The notes under the pieces: model-generated
Seen by the model: only the letters and a program-made list of their open reading frames with translations
Told to the model about the DNA's origin: nothing
The model's database searches: none
Part shown: one piece after another, positions 14,801-29,900 of the stretch
Layout of the letters: each line of letters starts with the position of its first letter
Position numbering within the stretch: the stretch's first letter is position 1
NCBI RefSeq assembly: GCF_037975245.1
Contig: NC_092564.1
Coordinates: 15,850,984-15,912,983, forward strand
Length of the DNA stretch: 62,000 nucleotides
Direction of reading: 5' to 3'
Origin: Apostichopus japonicus
Lineage: Eukaryota > Echinodermata > Holothuroidea > Aspidochirotida > Stichopodidae
Translations under genes and position numbers: made by a program

Positions 14801-17800
14801 GGAGGAGGAGGGTAGAAGGGAGGGTGAGCATCGGTACGAGGCCGTGAAACGTCTGACGAAGCAGGAGGTGTTCGGAAAGTGTATATTGGTGTATAATGGC
14901 ACCAGACTTTACTGACGCCGACAAGCGGTGGTAGGTCACTAATTGGTGACGATCGTACGACGGAAGTAATAAAACAAGCTGTTATATATAAACGATTCAA
15001 TACTATTTGAAAGCAGCACAGACTATAGTATTTAATGAAAAGAGAAAACATGCATGGCTATTTCCGTGTGTTTGTTAAAATACTGAGGGCATTAACTATA
15101 GCGACCTTTCATGCTAGTATATACGTCCATTTACCTAATCGCATACTCCTTTAGTAAGTTTAAACACTTTTTGTCCAGCTCTATTGTAAAGACTATACCC
15201 GATGTCCATGATAAAATTGAATAACCATATATTAGATGAACGCTTAAAATGTCCATATAGCAATAATTGCTACGCCGGGTATCGAAAAAAAAAGAAGTAA
15301 AATTAATAAGTATGTGCAAATGATAGTCAGATAGTCGCGATTAAAAGATGTAATGACATTTCTGTCCGTAATAAGATATTTGTATATTGGTAGTTTTCGT
15401 TGACTTTTGGTCTCATTATTGGAATGTTTCAGCAGAATTTATTGATAGATACCAAGTACTGGGCAGTCACAATAACAGCCTGTTTAAATTTGGTCAGAGT
15501 GCTTTACCAAACCTCCAACGATTATTATTCAGAATAAAATTATAATTGATTGAAAATAAGACATCCGCCTAGAATGTTTGCATCAAAATAAACATAACGT
15601 TAGTGAATTATTATAGAATGAGATCATTTCTTACATTTGTCTCGTACAGACACCTTTTCGAAACACTAATAACAACAAACAAACAGCAAATACCAAATAA
15701 AAATAAATAAATAAAAAAAGAATTAAATCGGCCTAATCATGCTTAAAAAAAAACAGGATTATGAATTTCAGGTTTGAATAGTTACGGATATTTTTCATTC
15801 TCAAATTTAAAGCAAAAGGTTTCTTGAAACATGATGGGATGACACTTTGCAAAAAAAGAAAAAAGAGATAAAAAGAAAAAAGCGATAAACAAAAACAATA
15901 ATCAGTATCAAGCCTGATCATGACGACATTTGAATGAAACGGTTTTTTCTTGAAGTGGGCGGGGAGGGGGCCGGGGGGGAGTCACAATTTGGTAAACATT
16001 ACGCAATAAGCTAAAGATGTTTGTCGTTATTCCCATATCGACTCCTATAGTGTATAACAGCTTGAAGATGCCAAATGAAGCTGCCGAAATAACATAATTG
16101 GATTAATGTTCCTTAAACAGGAGAGGATATAAAAAAGGAGGGAATGTGGCCCTGTGGTCGTCGAAGCCGACTCCCATGTAGAGGGAGGGGGGGGGGGTCT
16201 CCTTTCCCAGAAAAAAGGAAAATGTGCATTCTAATGCATATACTGTACAGGTCTATGATAAGTCTCTATGCAACACTTTGTTTTTGACTATACTTGTGGG
16301 GCCTGGTAGGGTGTACACCCCCTGGCACCTCCTGAATCTGCGCCTGAGGTGGCTGTGCAGTAGGGAGGTTTAATACCGCACGATGTTTTGTTCCATGACA
16401 GTGCATGAACAACATTAAACAGCTTTTGAGAGAGACTGGCAGCATGAGGATGTGATAAATGGATCAAATGTCACCTAAGTCATGTGATTCAGCTATGAAT
16501 ATTCATTAATATTCAAGTAATGCGGAATGAGTGAGGAATCACTACAATTCTGTTTGCAAATATTTGTAATAATAGTAATCATAGGATAATCATATAACTG
16601 AGAAATTATGAAAAAAAAGTATGCAAGGTATTCTCGTCAGTATACGGAGTACTAGTCAGGTGCCACACGAAAGAAGTTATCCAATTATAAGATGATGGTG
16701 AAGCCTAGAAGTTTTACCGCTCGAACAATTTAAACAAGAGTATATTAGCCTATAGGGATAGTTTATTGCATGATATTGTCATCAAAGTGTACACATAACA
16801 CCTGTGGAAAGCCCTTTATTAGGTATCCAATATACACAGTGTATAACGGCTACGAGAACACATACAACCTAGGTTTACATCTCTTCTCAGTTACAGAGGT
16901 TAAAGTTCTATATTTCTATTTACAAGTCGAACTTGAGGGCGGAAGTTATTATAGTGATGGCGTGATTATAATTAACTAATGAACAACGGTTTACACAATA
17001 TACACAAAGCGTGTGGCTTTGATAAGCCAATGAGGCTTCTTCGCGAGTTCCTGCTTGCAGGAGGATCTAAAACACATACATACAAACATACATATATACC
17101 ATAACGCATTCTTACAGAACAAGTGGGTGGAGCCAGGAAGGGGTGAGCCTCTGGGGTCGTGGAAGCCAATTCCCGTGTAGTCTGGGAAATCTAGAGGTTC
17201 CCTCCCAACCAACCAAAGAAAAGAAAACAAAAACGTGAAGTGGTGCAAATCAAGTCTATAATTAGGTGTAAGCGCAAGGTTGTATTGAGTTTTTGTTTGC
17301 AGTTGACACAGGGGGAGGTTAGAGGGAGGGAAAGAGGTGAACACACCCTTGAATCCGCACCTGCGTATAGTCGTATATCCTCAGTAATGTGACGTACATG
17401 TATGTACAGTGCGGTGTGTCATCAAAAGTTTGTATGCATGTTTATCATATACCGGTAACAAACGAAATCACTCAATTTTTAAGAGAATATCAAATTTCAA
17501 CATTTATCATTTGAATTTCTCAAGTTTGAAATATGAAAAGAAAACTCAGTAGAGAAATATTGATGATAAAATGATCTAATCCATTTGGCACCTCTTTATA
17601 ATAAATACCTCGTGTTATCATATAACTTGCGATACCATATGTATGTGATTAGGTTGCGTCTGTTATAGATTATGGTTTGAACGTTATAGATATTATTATT
17701 ACCAAAACACATACAACTGAAATCTTTAGTCTTCTTCTTCTTCTTCTTCTTCTTCTCCATGTTTGTTTAAACAAAAGAGGTCTTAAGTTACGCAGGTAAA

Positions 17801-20800
17801 GTCATTACAATCAGTGTCCGGACGTTAGCTATGACACAGGAAATTGAAAGGGAAACCTGCGACAAACCCCTGAGGTGGTATTGCTATCTCGATAAAAAAA
17901 AAATAGTTAAAAAAAAGTCTTAAGAGAGACACCACGACGATGGTGTCAATAGATATGTACACTTTATATTGATTTTTTAAGGAACAATGTTGAACACCTA
18001 GCAAGTATTGTCTTCGGCTTGATTAGAGTTAAGGTCAAAGATCGTTCTTAACCTCTCCCCCTCAATAAATGCATTAGTCGCTGATTTAGATCTATGCCAT
18101 AACCTGGATAAAGACATCAAGGGCCCCGGCAGTGCTGAAGTCACAATTTTTAGGGGGAGTTTAAAACCAAATATTGGCGAAAGAGATACTATTCAAGTTC
18201 AGCCAAGCAGCCACGCGTAAAATAGATGTGGTATATATTATATAGTATAAGAATCTTACTGTAGTTCTGTCGCATAGCTAAACGTATTAAATTGGTTCCC
18301 AAGTGACGTGCACAGAATGTCAAATATTATATGTTGGAGGAGGGGGGGGGGGGACATTGTTAATTCCCGACAGAGTTAGAAAGCGAGGATAACCGTTAAT
18401 AAACGGGGTGTAGGTGGATCCAAAATTACACGAATTATGGGGTTTTGCTTTAGGGTCGTTGAATGCGACTCCCGCGTGTATAGGGTTTGTAGGTCCTCCC
18501 TAGAAATAAAACAAAGTTTAGAGGACAAGTGGTGCATCCTGAGCCATAAATTATGTCTATAACTAGGTCTAAACACAAGGTTGTGCCAATAAATTCTTAT
18601 GAATTTCGAAACATACCCATATTGAACTCCCCATCCCCCCCCCCCCCCCCAATCCACGTTTTTCGCATGGTTAGTGAATGTGGCCATGAAAAGATACGCT
18701 GAAACTATTATGACTAATACTGGAATATGTGAAATCGCCATTCAAGCATAGAAATATCCATTGTTATCCCTACCCCACCCACCACCTCCACCCCACCATA
18801 CCCACCTTAACTCCCCTCCCATGGCTTTTGGAAAGTAATGAGAATTGTCATTCCACTATTTATGATAATGATGTAAAGTTTCTTGGTACAGAATTCCAAA
18901 GTGCCTATTAATGGTATAGCATGACGAAAGAAAAACAAATGTAATGCCAAATACAAGTCACACAGGTGACGGAAGTGCAGTGTTTGCATTATAATGGAAT
19001 GACAATATACTTTACAAGCAAAATATGAAAATTCAACAGATATTTTGTTAATAAGAAAAAACAAAGACCTCGACGAAATTGGATTAGATGGAATACGCTT
19101 TGTTGTCGGTGTCATCTTGAATAACAAGGCTTTTGTTTCCACTAATAATACCAGCGATAGTTAACAGGTGCTGTTTAAGCCATGGTGTCTATTCTATATC
19201 CAGGCATATTGAAGTCATCGGTATACCAAGGCTCTGAGCCAAATGGGGCATGTTGATTCGAATGAACAATGACAAGTCTCGTCACCGTGCTTCCATGCAC
19301 CCCTCGATGTGTAAAACAAAGGAAACCTCCCCAACAACGGACGGAAATGATTCAATTAATCCAGAAACCTTTTTTGATAGAAAAAGAAAGAAACTAACGA
19401 AGAACATTTTAAGACATTCAAGGATAAAAAGATTATTGGATTTCCCAGTACAGTGGTTAATAAATTCCATTTGGCATGCAGTCTCAGTGGAAGGAAGACA
19501 AACATATCTTGGTTAACATCGAAACCTTTCAAACAGATCGTTGCATTTGAAGCATAACTTCTCCCTGACACGCGAATACGTCAGAACAATATAAGAACAA
19601 CAACAATAACAATGGAAAAAGGAGACGGTAAAAACAATACCAATAAAACAATGCAGCTTTTGTTGCATTTATGACGTAATTAATGCTCTTGCGCGAGGGT
19701 TAATAATTGTGTGAGAAGGCCTTGCCTTGATATACGAAACTATAAACTTTCATATTTTAATTTTAAACTTTTTTATTAACGAAACGAAACGAACAGAGAA
19801 CATTCCCATTCAACTTAGAGATATACCAAACTTACATGGTATCAGAAGTACCTAAGCTATCATGATTTGCATACAAGAATCGGGTCGGGAGTGTTATTTT
19901 GTTTTAACTGTTTAGGATAATTAACTAGCCAAATTCCTTTCTTGTATGGGAGAAGAAAAAAATCTGTACTTGGAAAACGATTGAACCTGTGTGTTTATGT
20001 AAGACTTGAATGGTTCTAATATGCAATCAGTTTAATTGGAACTTAAACTTATTGACAAAACGTTCACACAGAAGTAACGATCATTGAGAATATATTACCC
20101 AAATTTCTCAGAGAGTCAGTCGTGACTCGTTAAGAACTTCCATGCAGGATCATATAGTCTGTTGTCCATGTATGACATCACCAACGGTCTTATCCATATA
20201 AAGCGATTCTATTTAAAATATATCAGCGACCCAATCAGGTGTCAAGATGGGAATTAGTCCTTTTGGCGTTCTTTGATTTGCTATTTGTAGTCTACAACTA
20301 TGTATATTTTTTGTATTAAATTGAGTTATTCTTTCAACACAAAAAGGTTGCTATCGGCAACATACCGTATTCCAAGCTACCATTAGGCCCATTAGGCCCA
20401 ACGTGGCCTTCATACGTTTAGCACACCAGAATGGCTAGAATTTTAGAAGCACATGGATTGTGAACAAAGAAATTATTTCCTTGCAGACCCTAACATGTAG
20501 AACTGGGTCACCTCAGACTATATGTTTCAATGAGAGGAAAACGTTATCGAACGTATATGCCACCACAGCAGTGAAAAATTTTGGGGTCTAAAATGATAAT
20601 TTTAACAGTGGGTCGTTCAATAACAAAGATACGGTTTTGTTGAATTACATGGTGATTGAATGAAAAGTGAACCGGTTCGGCAATGATAACAGCTATCTTT
20701 AAGTTGTAGATAAGGCCCGTGCACCTTATCATATATAGTTTAATTGTGAAGCTTAATCATATGGGGGCTTGTATAGCGGACGTGATACTGTCCAAAACAC

Positions 20801-23800
20801 AGGAGATTACATTTACAGTCGAACAGGGAAGTAATGTCAAGGTAGATAGGGAAATATATCTCTGGTGAATTAATCAACATAGACAAGGTGAAGAACCTCT
20901 ACATACAAGCTTGTTCATTTAACCGCATTTCATACAAATTACCACAAATTTGACCAAGAAATCGAACAACTTAATGAACGACGGAATCACTGCAAAACTG
21001 GTTGTCTCTTGACATCCCTTCCTGATACCGATTTCTTAGTCGTTTCGAGTGAAATTGGGGGGGGGGGGGGGTTATTCCTACTAGTTACACGTAATTTTAA
21101 TGCTACATAAGTCTACTATGGCTTCTGACTGGCGCCTCTAGCAAACAAATAGGTGTCTTGCTATAGGGATCGCCCCCAACAAAAGGCTCGATAGCTCGAT
21201 TGGTTTATATATATTGTATATATGGCTATATATATGGCTATATATATGGCTATATATATGGCTATATATATGGCTATATATATATAGCTATATATATATA
21301 TATATATATTTACATATATATATATATATATATATAGGCTACATATATAATCATAATACAGTACGTCCTTACGCATGCTGAGCCTTTAACATGAAACTTC
21401 CATGTACAAGGTTGCGAAAGATTATGTGTAACTTTCCGACTTTTTAGTCTGTTGAACAACATGGAGTCATCGTGCCCAGACAGTGAGTTCGTTGTTATGT
21501 GTAGCCTACAAAACGCGTTATTTAAAGCGTAATTCGTGCACTGTCAACACTGAATCTGTACGTGGGCCTACACCATGATCAGTACTGGACAGGAAATTTG
21601 CATGTGATGCAAACAACAAGAGGACCAATCCGTGTGTACTACTACAATGTATACACACGTTCACAGGTACGGACACACGAACGGACTCTCGTGCGGTCTG
21701 TACTTTCCCGTATAACGGAAGTAGCAGTGACAATATACAATTTACTTCCCACGCAAAGCTTCTGCACATGTAATCATATTTACATTGACGTAAATATCGT
21801 AAGCAAATTCTTTTAATATGCTCATGCGTAGCCAAATTTTACGCACGTTTGGAAAGCAGATATGGCGTAAAGCTTACTATTAACGTCACCTGGTGGTCAA
21901 ACTGAATCTGCAACGTAATAACAACCACTTTCCTTCCTTTGGAAACAAAATTGGGTATTATGGGGATTATATCCAAAACCTTTTTCTCAATTAACCCGTA
22001 AACCAGATGATCAAACATGAGTTTGATGTAAGGTAGTCTTGTGTGTAATTTTTAGGGATTATTTACTGCAAAAGTGAACCAAATTCTGAACAATTCTCTC
22101 TGGGTATGCTTTATTATTTTTACAGTTGGGACGACTATGTCAGTTGGGAAAACTTTGGATTTGATCCTGGGTAAAAAAAAACTTGCCTGAACAAAAAGTA
22201 AACCGAACACTGCTGGTACCTTTGGTTTCTTTATCTAAAAGCGACTGATGTCCATTTCTACCATATTAGTTTAAAGTTCATCAGCATTGCCACCAAATAT
22301 GCTAAAAAGTTTCGATACTGGTCACAAGTACTCGAATTTCAACACGCATTTTACTGACACTCTCTATAAGAGTAGTTATTCACTCCTGAGATATACATTT
22401 CTGAAATAATCCCCAAATGGTTGGACTTGACCCACACCCCCACCACCCCCACCCCCCCCCCCCAAAAAGGTCATCAAGGCTTTAACAGAGGAACTGGCAC
22501 TTAAAAAACAAGTTTTGAATGATTATTTATAGCCCGCAATGACTATAGGTTTAAGAAGATTTTTGTTTTTTGTTATACATCTTCTTCTTTTTTTGTTCAA
22601 TGCAAAGTTTAGATTTGGTAAAAGAATGGTGATGAAGGGGAGGTGGAGGAGTTACAGAACCAGCCCATCTCCGTCGTCGCTGGCTAGTGAGCATGCGCAT
22701 AGGCAGGAATGCACGCATTGTTGTGGTAAACGTAAACGGTTATGTATATGAAGGGATAAAGCAAGATCTTTACTAAGGCCTTCAGTAATGTTTTTTTTTT
22801 GTCGGATCGAACTTCCCTATTTCCTATATACTGGCGACTGTCCAAATCCATGGTCCGTGGTAGCATTGACGCTATATTACTGGCTCATATGAATATCCTA
22901 AAACATCTCCAGGAATAATAAAATGTGTAATTAATGTCAACCCGCTTTCAAGCGAACAGTATCCATGCCGTTCATGAATTATTTCCGGGCTATATCTATA
23001 TGATGACCGATAATATAAACAAATGGTATCCTTTCCTCCGTTTGTTTGTATAAAATACAAATTCCATAACAACGTTAGAAAGTGGATATGTCTTCGGAAG
23101 CCGCAATCATTGTAATATGTTTACCGAGGGAAATTGTGCCCGTAAATATACCTAACGAATGTTGCCCATGCTACATCATGGGGGCTGAAAAGATACCCTT
23201 CTTCGGGATAAGGTACTGTTCATTATGTATACGCGTGTATATATGTGTGTATGTATGCGTGTGTGTATGAATGTGTGTATGTATTGATGTATGCATTTAT
23301 TTATTTATTCAATGTATTGATACAGGGTAACACATTCAGCATAGCTGCTATAAACTGTCCCCGTGAAACAAACAAAAAGAAACAAAAATCGTCAAGGGCG
23401 TAGGAACCGGGGGGCTGGGGGGGCGCCAGCCCCCCCCAGTGAAAATGTGGAGGGGCGGAAGTATCATTCCGCCCCCCGCTTCGCAAGTCAGAAAACCCCT
23501 TTTTCATTTCCAAATGAGAAAAAAAATCTCATTTGGAGCACCAAATTGCATCTAAGGCCAGGTGAAAATACAAAATTAAGTTTACAAAATGGAGTGGGTG
23601 TTGAAGTATGCTATATTGCACCAAATTGCATCTGAAGCCACCTGGAAATGCAAAAAAATCCAAAGACCCCTCCCCCAGGCCGGCCATCAGTCTTCAGCCC
23701 CCCCCCCCCCCCACTCAAAAGTACCTTCCTACGCCACTGAAAATCGTGCAACAGATATAAAATAAAAACAGGAATAAAAAATAATTAAAAAACAGATTTG

Positions 23801-23865
23801 TGTGTATGTATATATAGGCCTATATATCTATATATATATATATAAATATATATATATAGATATAT

Positions 23866-23900
<35 letters not shown>

Positions 23901-23901
23901 C

Positions 23902-23947
<46 letters not shown>

Positions 23948-26900
23948 TTATATATATTCATATATATACATATATATATATATATGTATATATATGAATA
24001 TATATATATATATATATATAGCCTATATATATATAGCCTATATATATATACAAACATTCACATGTACATACATTTTGACACTAACTGAGAACCAAACAAA
24101 GGTCGGTGTACGGTAACCGTCTTCTATTTTGTCGATAGTAGAAGAATTATATGCGCTATCATTCATTTACCTGAATGTCAATCAGAGCGAAAAGGGAAAC
24201 ATTTGTTGCCATACTTGAAAGATGATCAAAAGTTACAGTTCTATCTGTGTTACATGTTTATGATTCTAGGTTAACGGATTATTCGTAACTTCCGATTTGG
24301 CTTTGGCGACCCGTCTTGCTATTTCCCGTTGTTCTTTCATTAAGGATGTTATACTGAATATTTTACAGCATGTGACGGGCTCTTTATAATATATACCATT
24401 GAGCGATCACATTTTAACATCTTCTTCTTGTTTTGCAAACGCATCATGAAATATGAAGCCAATGAAACTGCAAGCAATGATGCTTTCTTGCGTTGTAAAC
24501 CAAAGTCATAAGGGAAATCATTGTTCCTTTTAATAACAAATAGGACAATTGAAAGTCTGGTACAATAACAACAATGAAAAAAAAAACTACCGTTTGATAG
24601 CTTCCTAAAAGGTCCTTCAGAAGTTGAATTAAAATTGTCGGGAAATGAACAACTTTACCAGCGCTCTGGTTTCCTGTATTTTAGGGATTTACAAGAACTG
24701 TTGCGAAGGCAGACTACTCTCAACGGAAATTCCACTTGTTCGTCTGATTGTTACTAAATGTATATTACGATCGGTTTCACTGATGGTTGCGGTGACGGTA
24801 ATCAAATGTCAAAAGGTAGATACCTATAAAGGTCTATAGTCAGTACAGGCCCCAAATCATAGCACGTCTATAATTGCTAAAAGTTTTTAAAAAAGTACTT
24901 TCCTGGAGGTCTTTGCTCTCCAAATTGTTCTCAGACAATTTTAAGGAACACACAAGATTACTGAATGTCCCAGGGAGGAAAATTTCCTCGAAGTTTGTAA
25001 TAAAAACAGTCTAATAATTTGGACCAAAGGTGACCATCATATTTGAATATCTAGCATATTTGGGGCCAATACAGACTACACTATTGTTCTGAAAACTGTT
25101 TACTCTCTGTTTGTGCATTGTTCTACACTGTCTATCAAGCTAGAACTTTGACAGCGTTAATGAATTAATGCTGTCATTGATGTCGTCATTATGTATTTTA
25201 AAGAGTTTTCAAGAGTTACTTTAGATTCAGCAATGTGCAAACTCCATATACATAACAGAAGAACAATAAAGAATGTGGTGCGATGACGTCATGGTTATAC
25301 TTACTCAAGTCTCCATCCTTGTAACGTGTACAAGCTTTAAAGCGAGGAATATCTCTCAGATGGAATACGTTATTTGCTGTTTTTGGGGAAGTTTTCACCA
25401 CAATTATATATATGTTACATAAACCAATGAAGATGGTTGTGTCAGTCTGTGTCTCCTTCAAACTTTTATTTAGACGTACACATCCGAAGAGCCTGTTCTC
25501 TTGGAAGTTTTGGATTGGGCAGGATTTTGTCACAAGATACTTTGTGTAAATAAGAAGAAAGAACTTAGGTGGAATTAAAAACAAGCCGATTGCGAAACTG
25601 AAAACAAGGATATGAAAACCATTGCAGCCTTCCTGCCGAGTTCTACTAGGCTATATAAATATGGATGAAAATCGAAACCAATCCTGTCGATTTCAAACAG
25701 GAATCAGGGCTTGACTCAAACAGCTTCCGAAAACATTCTCAGAAGTGTAACACAACTATTACAACATATATATGAAACAGACGGACATGGGCGTCAACAG
25801 GTGGGGGACGGGGGGGACATGTCCCCCCCACTTTCAAAAGTGGAGGGGATATCATATCATTTGTCCCCCCCACTTTTCAGAGCAGTTATTAAAAAAATCA
25901 CATGCATATGCGCGATTTTCTATCACAATTGCTGAGCTGATTCAAGTAGAATCTAACTTAAGAATCATTATCAATAAATTGCACTGGAAATTAGAACGTG
26001 CTTGGCCCTTTATCCCCCTTCCTCCGATATTCACCCTCCCCGCTTCGTCCGAGACCTCTGATAAAAGTTTGTGCGATGTTTGAACGATGTTTTAGAGTGT
26101 TTTGTGGAAGCACCCCTTCTCGCCAGAAATGGAATTCCCCTTGCCCTACACTGTGAATCAGAGAAAACGACGCATTTCAACTTGAAAACAAGTCGAAGAC
26201 CCCACCAGGAAGGTAATATCATATATTTTAGGCCCTACAGACAGTATTCTGCCTGTATGCAGGGTATTATATGATACCAAACTACCGAAAATATTTCGTT
26301 TGAGATGGACGCTGTGTAATTCGTTTCCCTTGGTGTCAGAACGGCATCTTTCTACCAGTACTTTCTGTCGGAATTTAGTTTTGTGAGACAAAATTTCCCC
26401 TCACAGATCTGGTTCTGATGTAACTAAAAACGACTCAGGAAGGCCGTCTCCTGCGATCTAGGGGGTCTTATGTACCCAAAATTTTCTGGTACGCTACGCG
26501 CCAACCAATGGTGGCCCTCCGCTTAGATAGTATAGTGTCCCCCCCACTTTCTGAAACCTGCTGACGCCCATGCAGACGGACAACTCAAAGCCAAACACAA
26601 TCATCGTCCATGCACGCGAAATATCAGCGCATTTTTGAAACAATTTCGGCGAACCTCGAGTTAAACTGATGAATATGTTGGGTCATTCCTAAATTATATC
26701 TAAAGAAAATGCTAAAGACCTTTTTAGACATTACCGTCCCATAAGCGGAGTACCCGGGGAAACAGTTGTTCTTGCCCCTATGCCCCGATTGTTCGTGGTA
26801 ATCCGTCTCATAAATGCCCCCCTTTGTCAATGAAGAGTACCCTTTTCGTATTTTCTAATATGAAAAATGATACTCCTTCTCCTTTTGGCAAATTACAAGT

Positions 26901-29900
26901 GCTCTTTCGTTAGTCGAAATGGAATTTGTGGAGGACTTATTAAGTCGTGGAATTGAGAAGTACCGTCATTTTCAAATCCAAGTCACAAGTCCCACTGCCC
27001 CTAAAATTGTGTGTCCTTGAGATTCAGTCGATTTTCGTTGCTCCCATATGGAGGGGGAGGGTTGAGAGAACGGATTAGAGCAATGTAGATAAGATCACCC
27101 CCCCCCCACACACACACACACACAAAGTGACAAAGAAGCATGTGATTATGGCCCCCAAGGTATCCTTCCTTTCATTTGTTTTGGTTTATGCACTACAAGA
27201 CTAGTTTAGAAAACATTGTCATTACAACTAAAGTACGTATGCTAGCAAGACGTTTGCCAATTTTCTGTCGTATATTTAATTTTTTATTTGTAAAAAGATT
27301 TCGGTCCGGAGGATTGGAGTTTAAAATTGACAAATGATAGGAATATATTAAGCATTGAATATCCACCCCCGTCCTTTCCATATATAACTTTAAAGGGGGT
27401 GTCTTCTCTTACAACTGTAACTCTTAAAATTCCATTCACTTTTTCTACCTTTTCTTCTTCAGGGATACTGTTCTCTATGGAGCATTAAGCTGGGACCTAC
27501 ATTCGCTCTGCTGTGATAATATTTACGGTGGAGACGAAGCTTGTGAATTTGGTGAGATTCTTTCAACCGTTTAGTTTTCTTATACAAGCATCGCAAAAAA
27601 AAATAGTCAATAGAATCATTAAAAATGAGAGGTGTTTAAAAATTAGGTTTTACGCCTTTAAAAATGGAAATTTTAATTTCCAGTTCCCGAATATATCTCA
27701 ACTTCGCAAACACAGTCTTTTTTTTGTATAGCTTTCATTCAAACCTACAGCCTTATAAATAGTCTTATATCACATCATGACATGTATGACAATCTAAGAG
27801 ATTTTGACCGTTCAATTTATAACCTTTTGAGACAATTCAATTGGTAAATATATCTTAATTTTGCTAGTTATTGGACAAAAAGTTTACACAAAATATTGAT
27901 TGGTTGCACATGTTACCCAGTGTTAGCTAAAGTATGTTTTATTTTAAATTCATTTAGAGTGTTCGTAATAACCTCCATAATGTCAATGGTCATCCACAGA
28001 AAGTCAATTAACAGATATCAATGTAGTTTGACGTAAAAGTTTTAATTAGTATTTCATTGAATAACGTAAAAACATCCACCACCCCACTGTGTGCCAGTGT
28101 TATGTGTTTTGAACTTCATGGAGATAAATTTAGAACTTTTTACCAAGCTTAATTTTGGAGGTAATATACCGCTATGGTTTAGTTTGTCAGCCTTTTCACA
28201 ACTTTATTGCATAAAAATATATAAATATACAAATTATACAAATATATACAATATTTACATCTTGGAAAACAAACAGAAAATTCAAATTTGACATAAGTTA
28301 CATATCATAGACTCCACATACACACCACTAGTCTTTTTATAAAAAAAAATTGTTTAACGTGTAAACCAAGAAGTAAACTTTTTTGTAATCTTTTTCTCAT
28401 GTCTTTCCAGTTTGTCCATGCATCAATGGGGCTCGGGCTTGTAATTTTACAGCAGAAACTTGCGAATGTAGAGACGGTTTTAAGGGTTCGTTTTGTCAAA
28501 CGTCTTGTAAAATCGATAAAAGATATGGCAGGCAGTGCATTAACCGATGCCAATGCGGGCCCGATGCGTTTTGTGATCACGTGACAGGTGTATGCGTTTG
28601 CCTCAAGAAAGAGGGGTAAGATATTACTTACATTTTGTTTTCATACACGGTGGTTTATTAGGGACATGGTAAAATGGGAAAATTTACCATTTTTTTCATC
28701 AAAAATCTATGGATTTTTGAAGATTTCGTTACCATGTCCTGTATAGGATACCGTCAACAAATGCAGCTATATTTAAACTAAGAATTATCTCAAGTAGCTG
28801 TATAGTATGCCCGGCTTAAGTTTGGGGTCGTGTGTGTGTTTGTGGGTGGGTGGGTGGGTGGGTGGGTGGGTGGGGGAAGAAGATGTGGGAAGGGCATCAC
28901 TTGAGGTCAGGTGGAGTGAAAGCGTCCCCGTCAAGGACTTGAAAATTTGTTAAATAAACTACATTATATGATACCGGTATTAGAAAAATAATAATAAAGG
29001 GGATTTGATACATCAGATATGACGTTACATACAACGGTATTTGGTGGAATGCTTTAAATCGTATTTACACATATTTCAATGAAAGGGCGGTCTAGGAAAT
29101 TCAACTCACAGTCATCGTGTAAATTGAAGTCAACTAAGCCCTTTCATGCCATTAACTATACGTGTTTCAAGTTTTCTATAGTTATTTGCCAAGGTTAATG
29201 ATGTTAACACAACTTGTGTCTTAAACGAAATAACGTTAATAGCCATTTGAAAAAAAATAATACAGGGTTAACTGAGGGTTACTGCTTTCAATTTTGACAT
29301 GATAACAAGAAGCAAAATCAACGCAGTTCACTGACAAATTTGCAACTTGTGGTAAATCCACGAAAACCATATTTTGTATCATCTGTTACCATAGAAATCA
29401 TACAAAAACAAGTCATTATAATTAGATCATGGAAAGTGGAAATTGCTGTAACATGTGAAATTTACGGACTGATCAAAAGAAAGGTTTGTTTTCCATTGAT
29501 TTTCTCCATCGTATTTCGAATGAAATGGAGACAATAAAATGTTCCTAGTTACTGCTGGAGCACTTCTTAGTCGGCTTTGATAAGTTCACTCACGGGACGG
29601 ACGGCCAAAAAGTCAACATACAAAACAGACCGCCGTCAATCATATTAGAGGGCGACATTTGCATTAATTCGTATCGTCTAATTCCAAGGATCGCTAGACT
29701 GAATGAGGGCGCTATTCTATATATTTCATTGATTAAATTATCAAACTTTGTTATTCCGCCTTTGAAACTCTTCCAATGAGAATCAAGTTCCTTTAGATAA
29801 TTTGTTCACTCTTAAGGTTCTATGTTCAAATATCGGCAATTTCTTTTTCTTCCAAACTTTTTGGCGACCCTCCATTTTTGGGGGGCGACTCCCGTCTTTG

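Larger units (their letters stand above)
8807..27462 (+). other. Intron 1 of the EGF-like receptor gene (18.7 kb)
   Basis: Begins GTAAGT and ends TTCTTCAG. Holds repeats listed separately (MITEs, SINE tail, TA and TTC microsatellites, G/C runs) and a cluster of transcription-factor-like sites near 13965-14033. No exon with a supported frame was found on the + strand inside it. Confidence 0.75.

Noticed and set aside
14557-15051. 164-codon minus-strand frame rich in Pro and Ser
   Set aside because: Produced by GGAGGA/GGGA-rich simple sequence; no splice context or homology visible.
18376-18741. 121-codon minus-strand frame
   Set aside because: Crosses a diverged interspersed repeat and a C run; no domain seen.
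25216-25584. 122-codon minus-strand frame
   Set aside because: Overlaps an interspersed repeat whose second copy (31741-31960) does not keep the frame.
26071-26391. hAT transposase remnant inside 25786-26572
   Set aside because: Open frames of 60-80 codons on both strands show no recognisable transposase motif.
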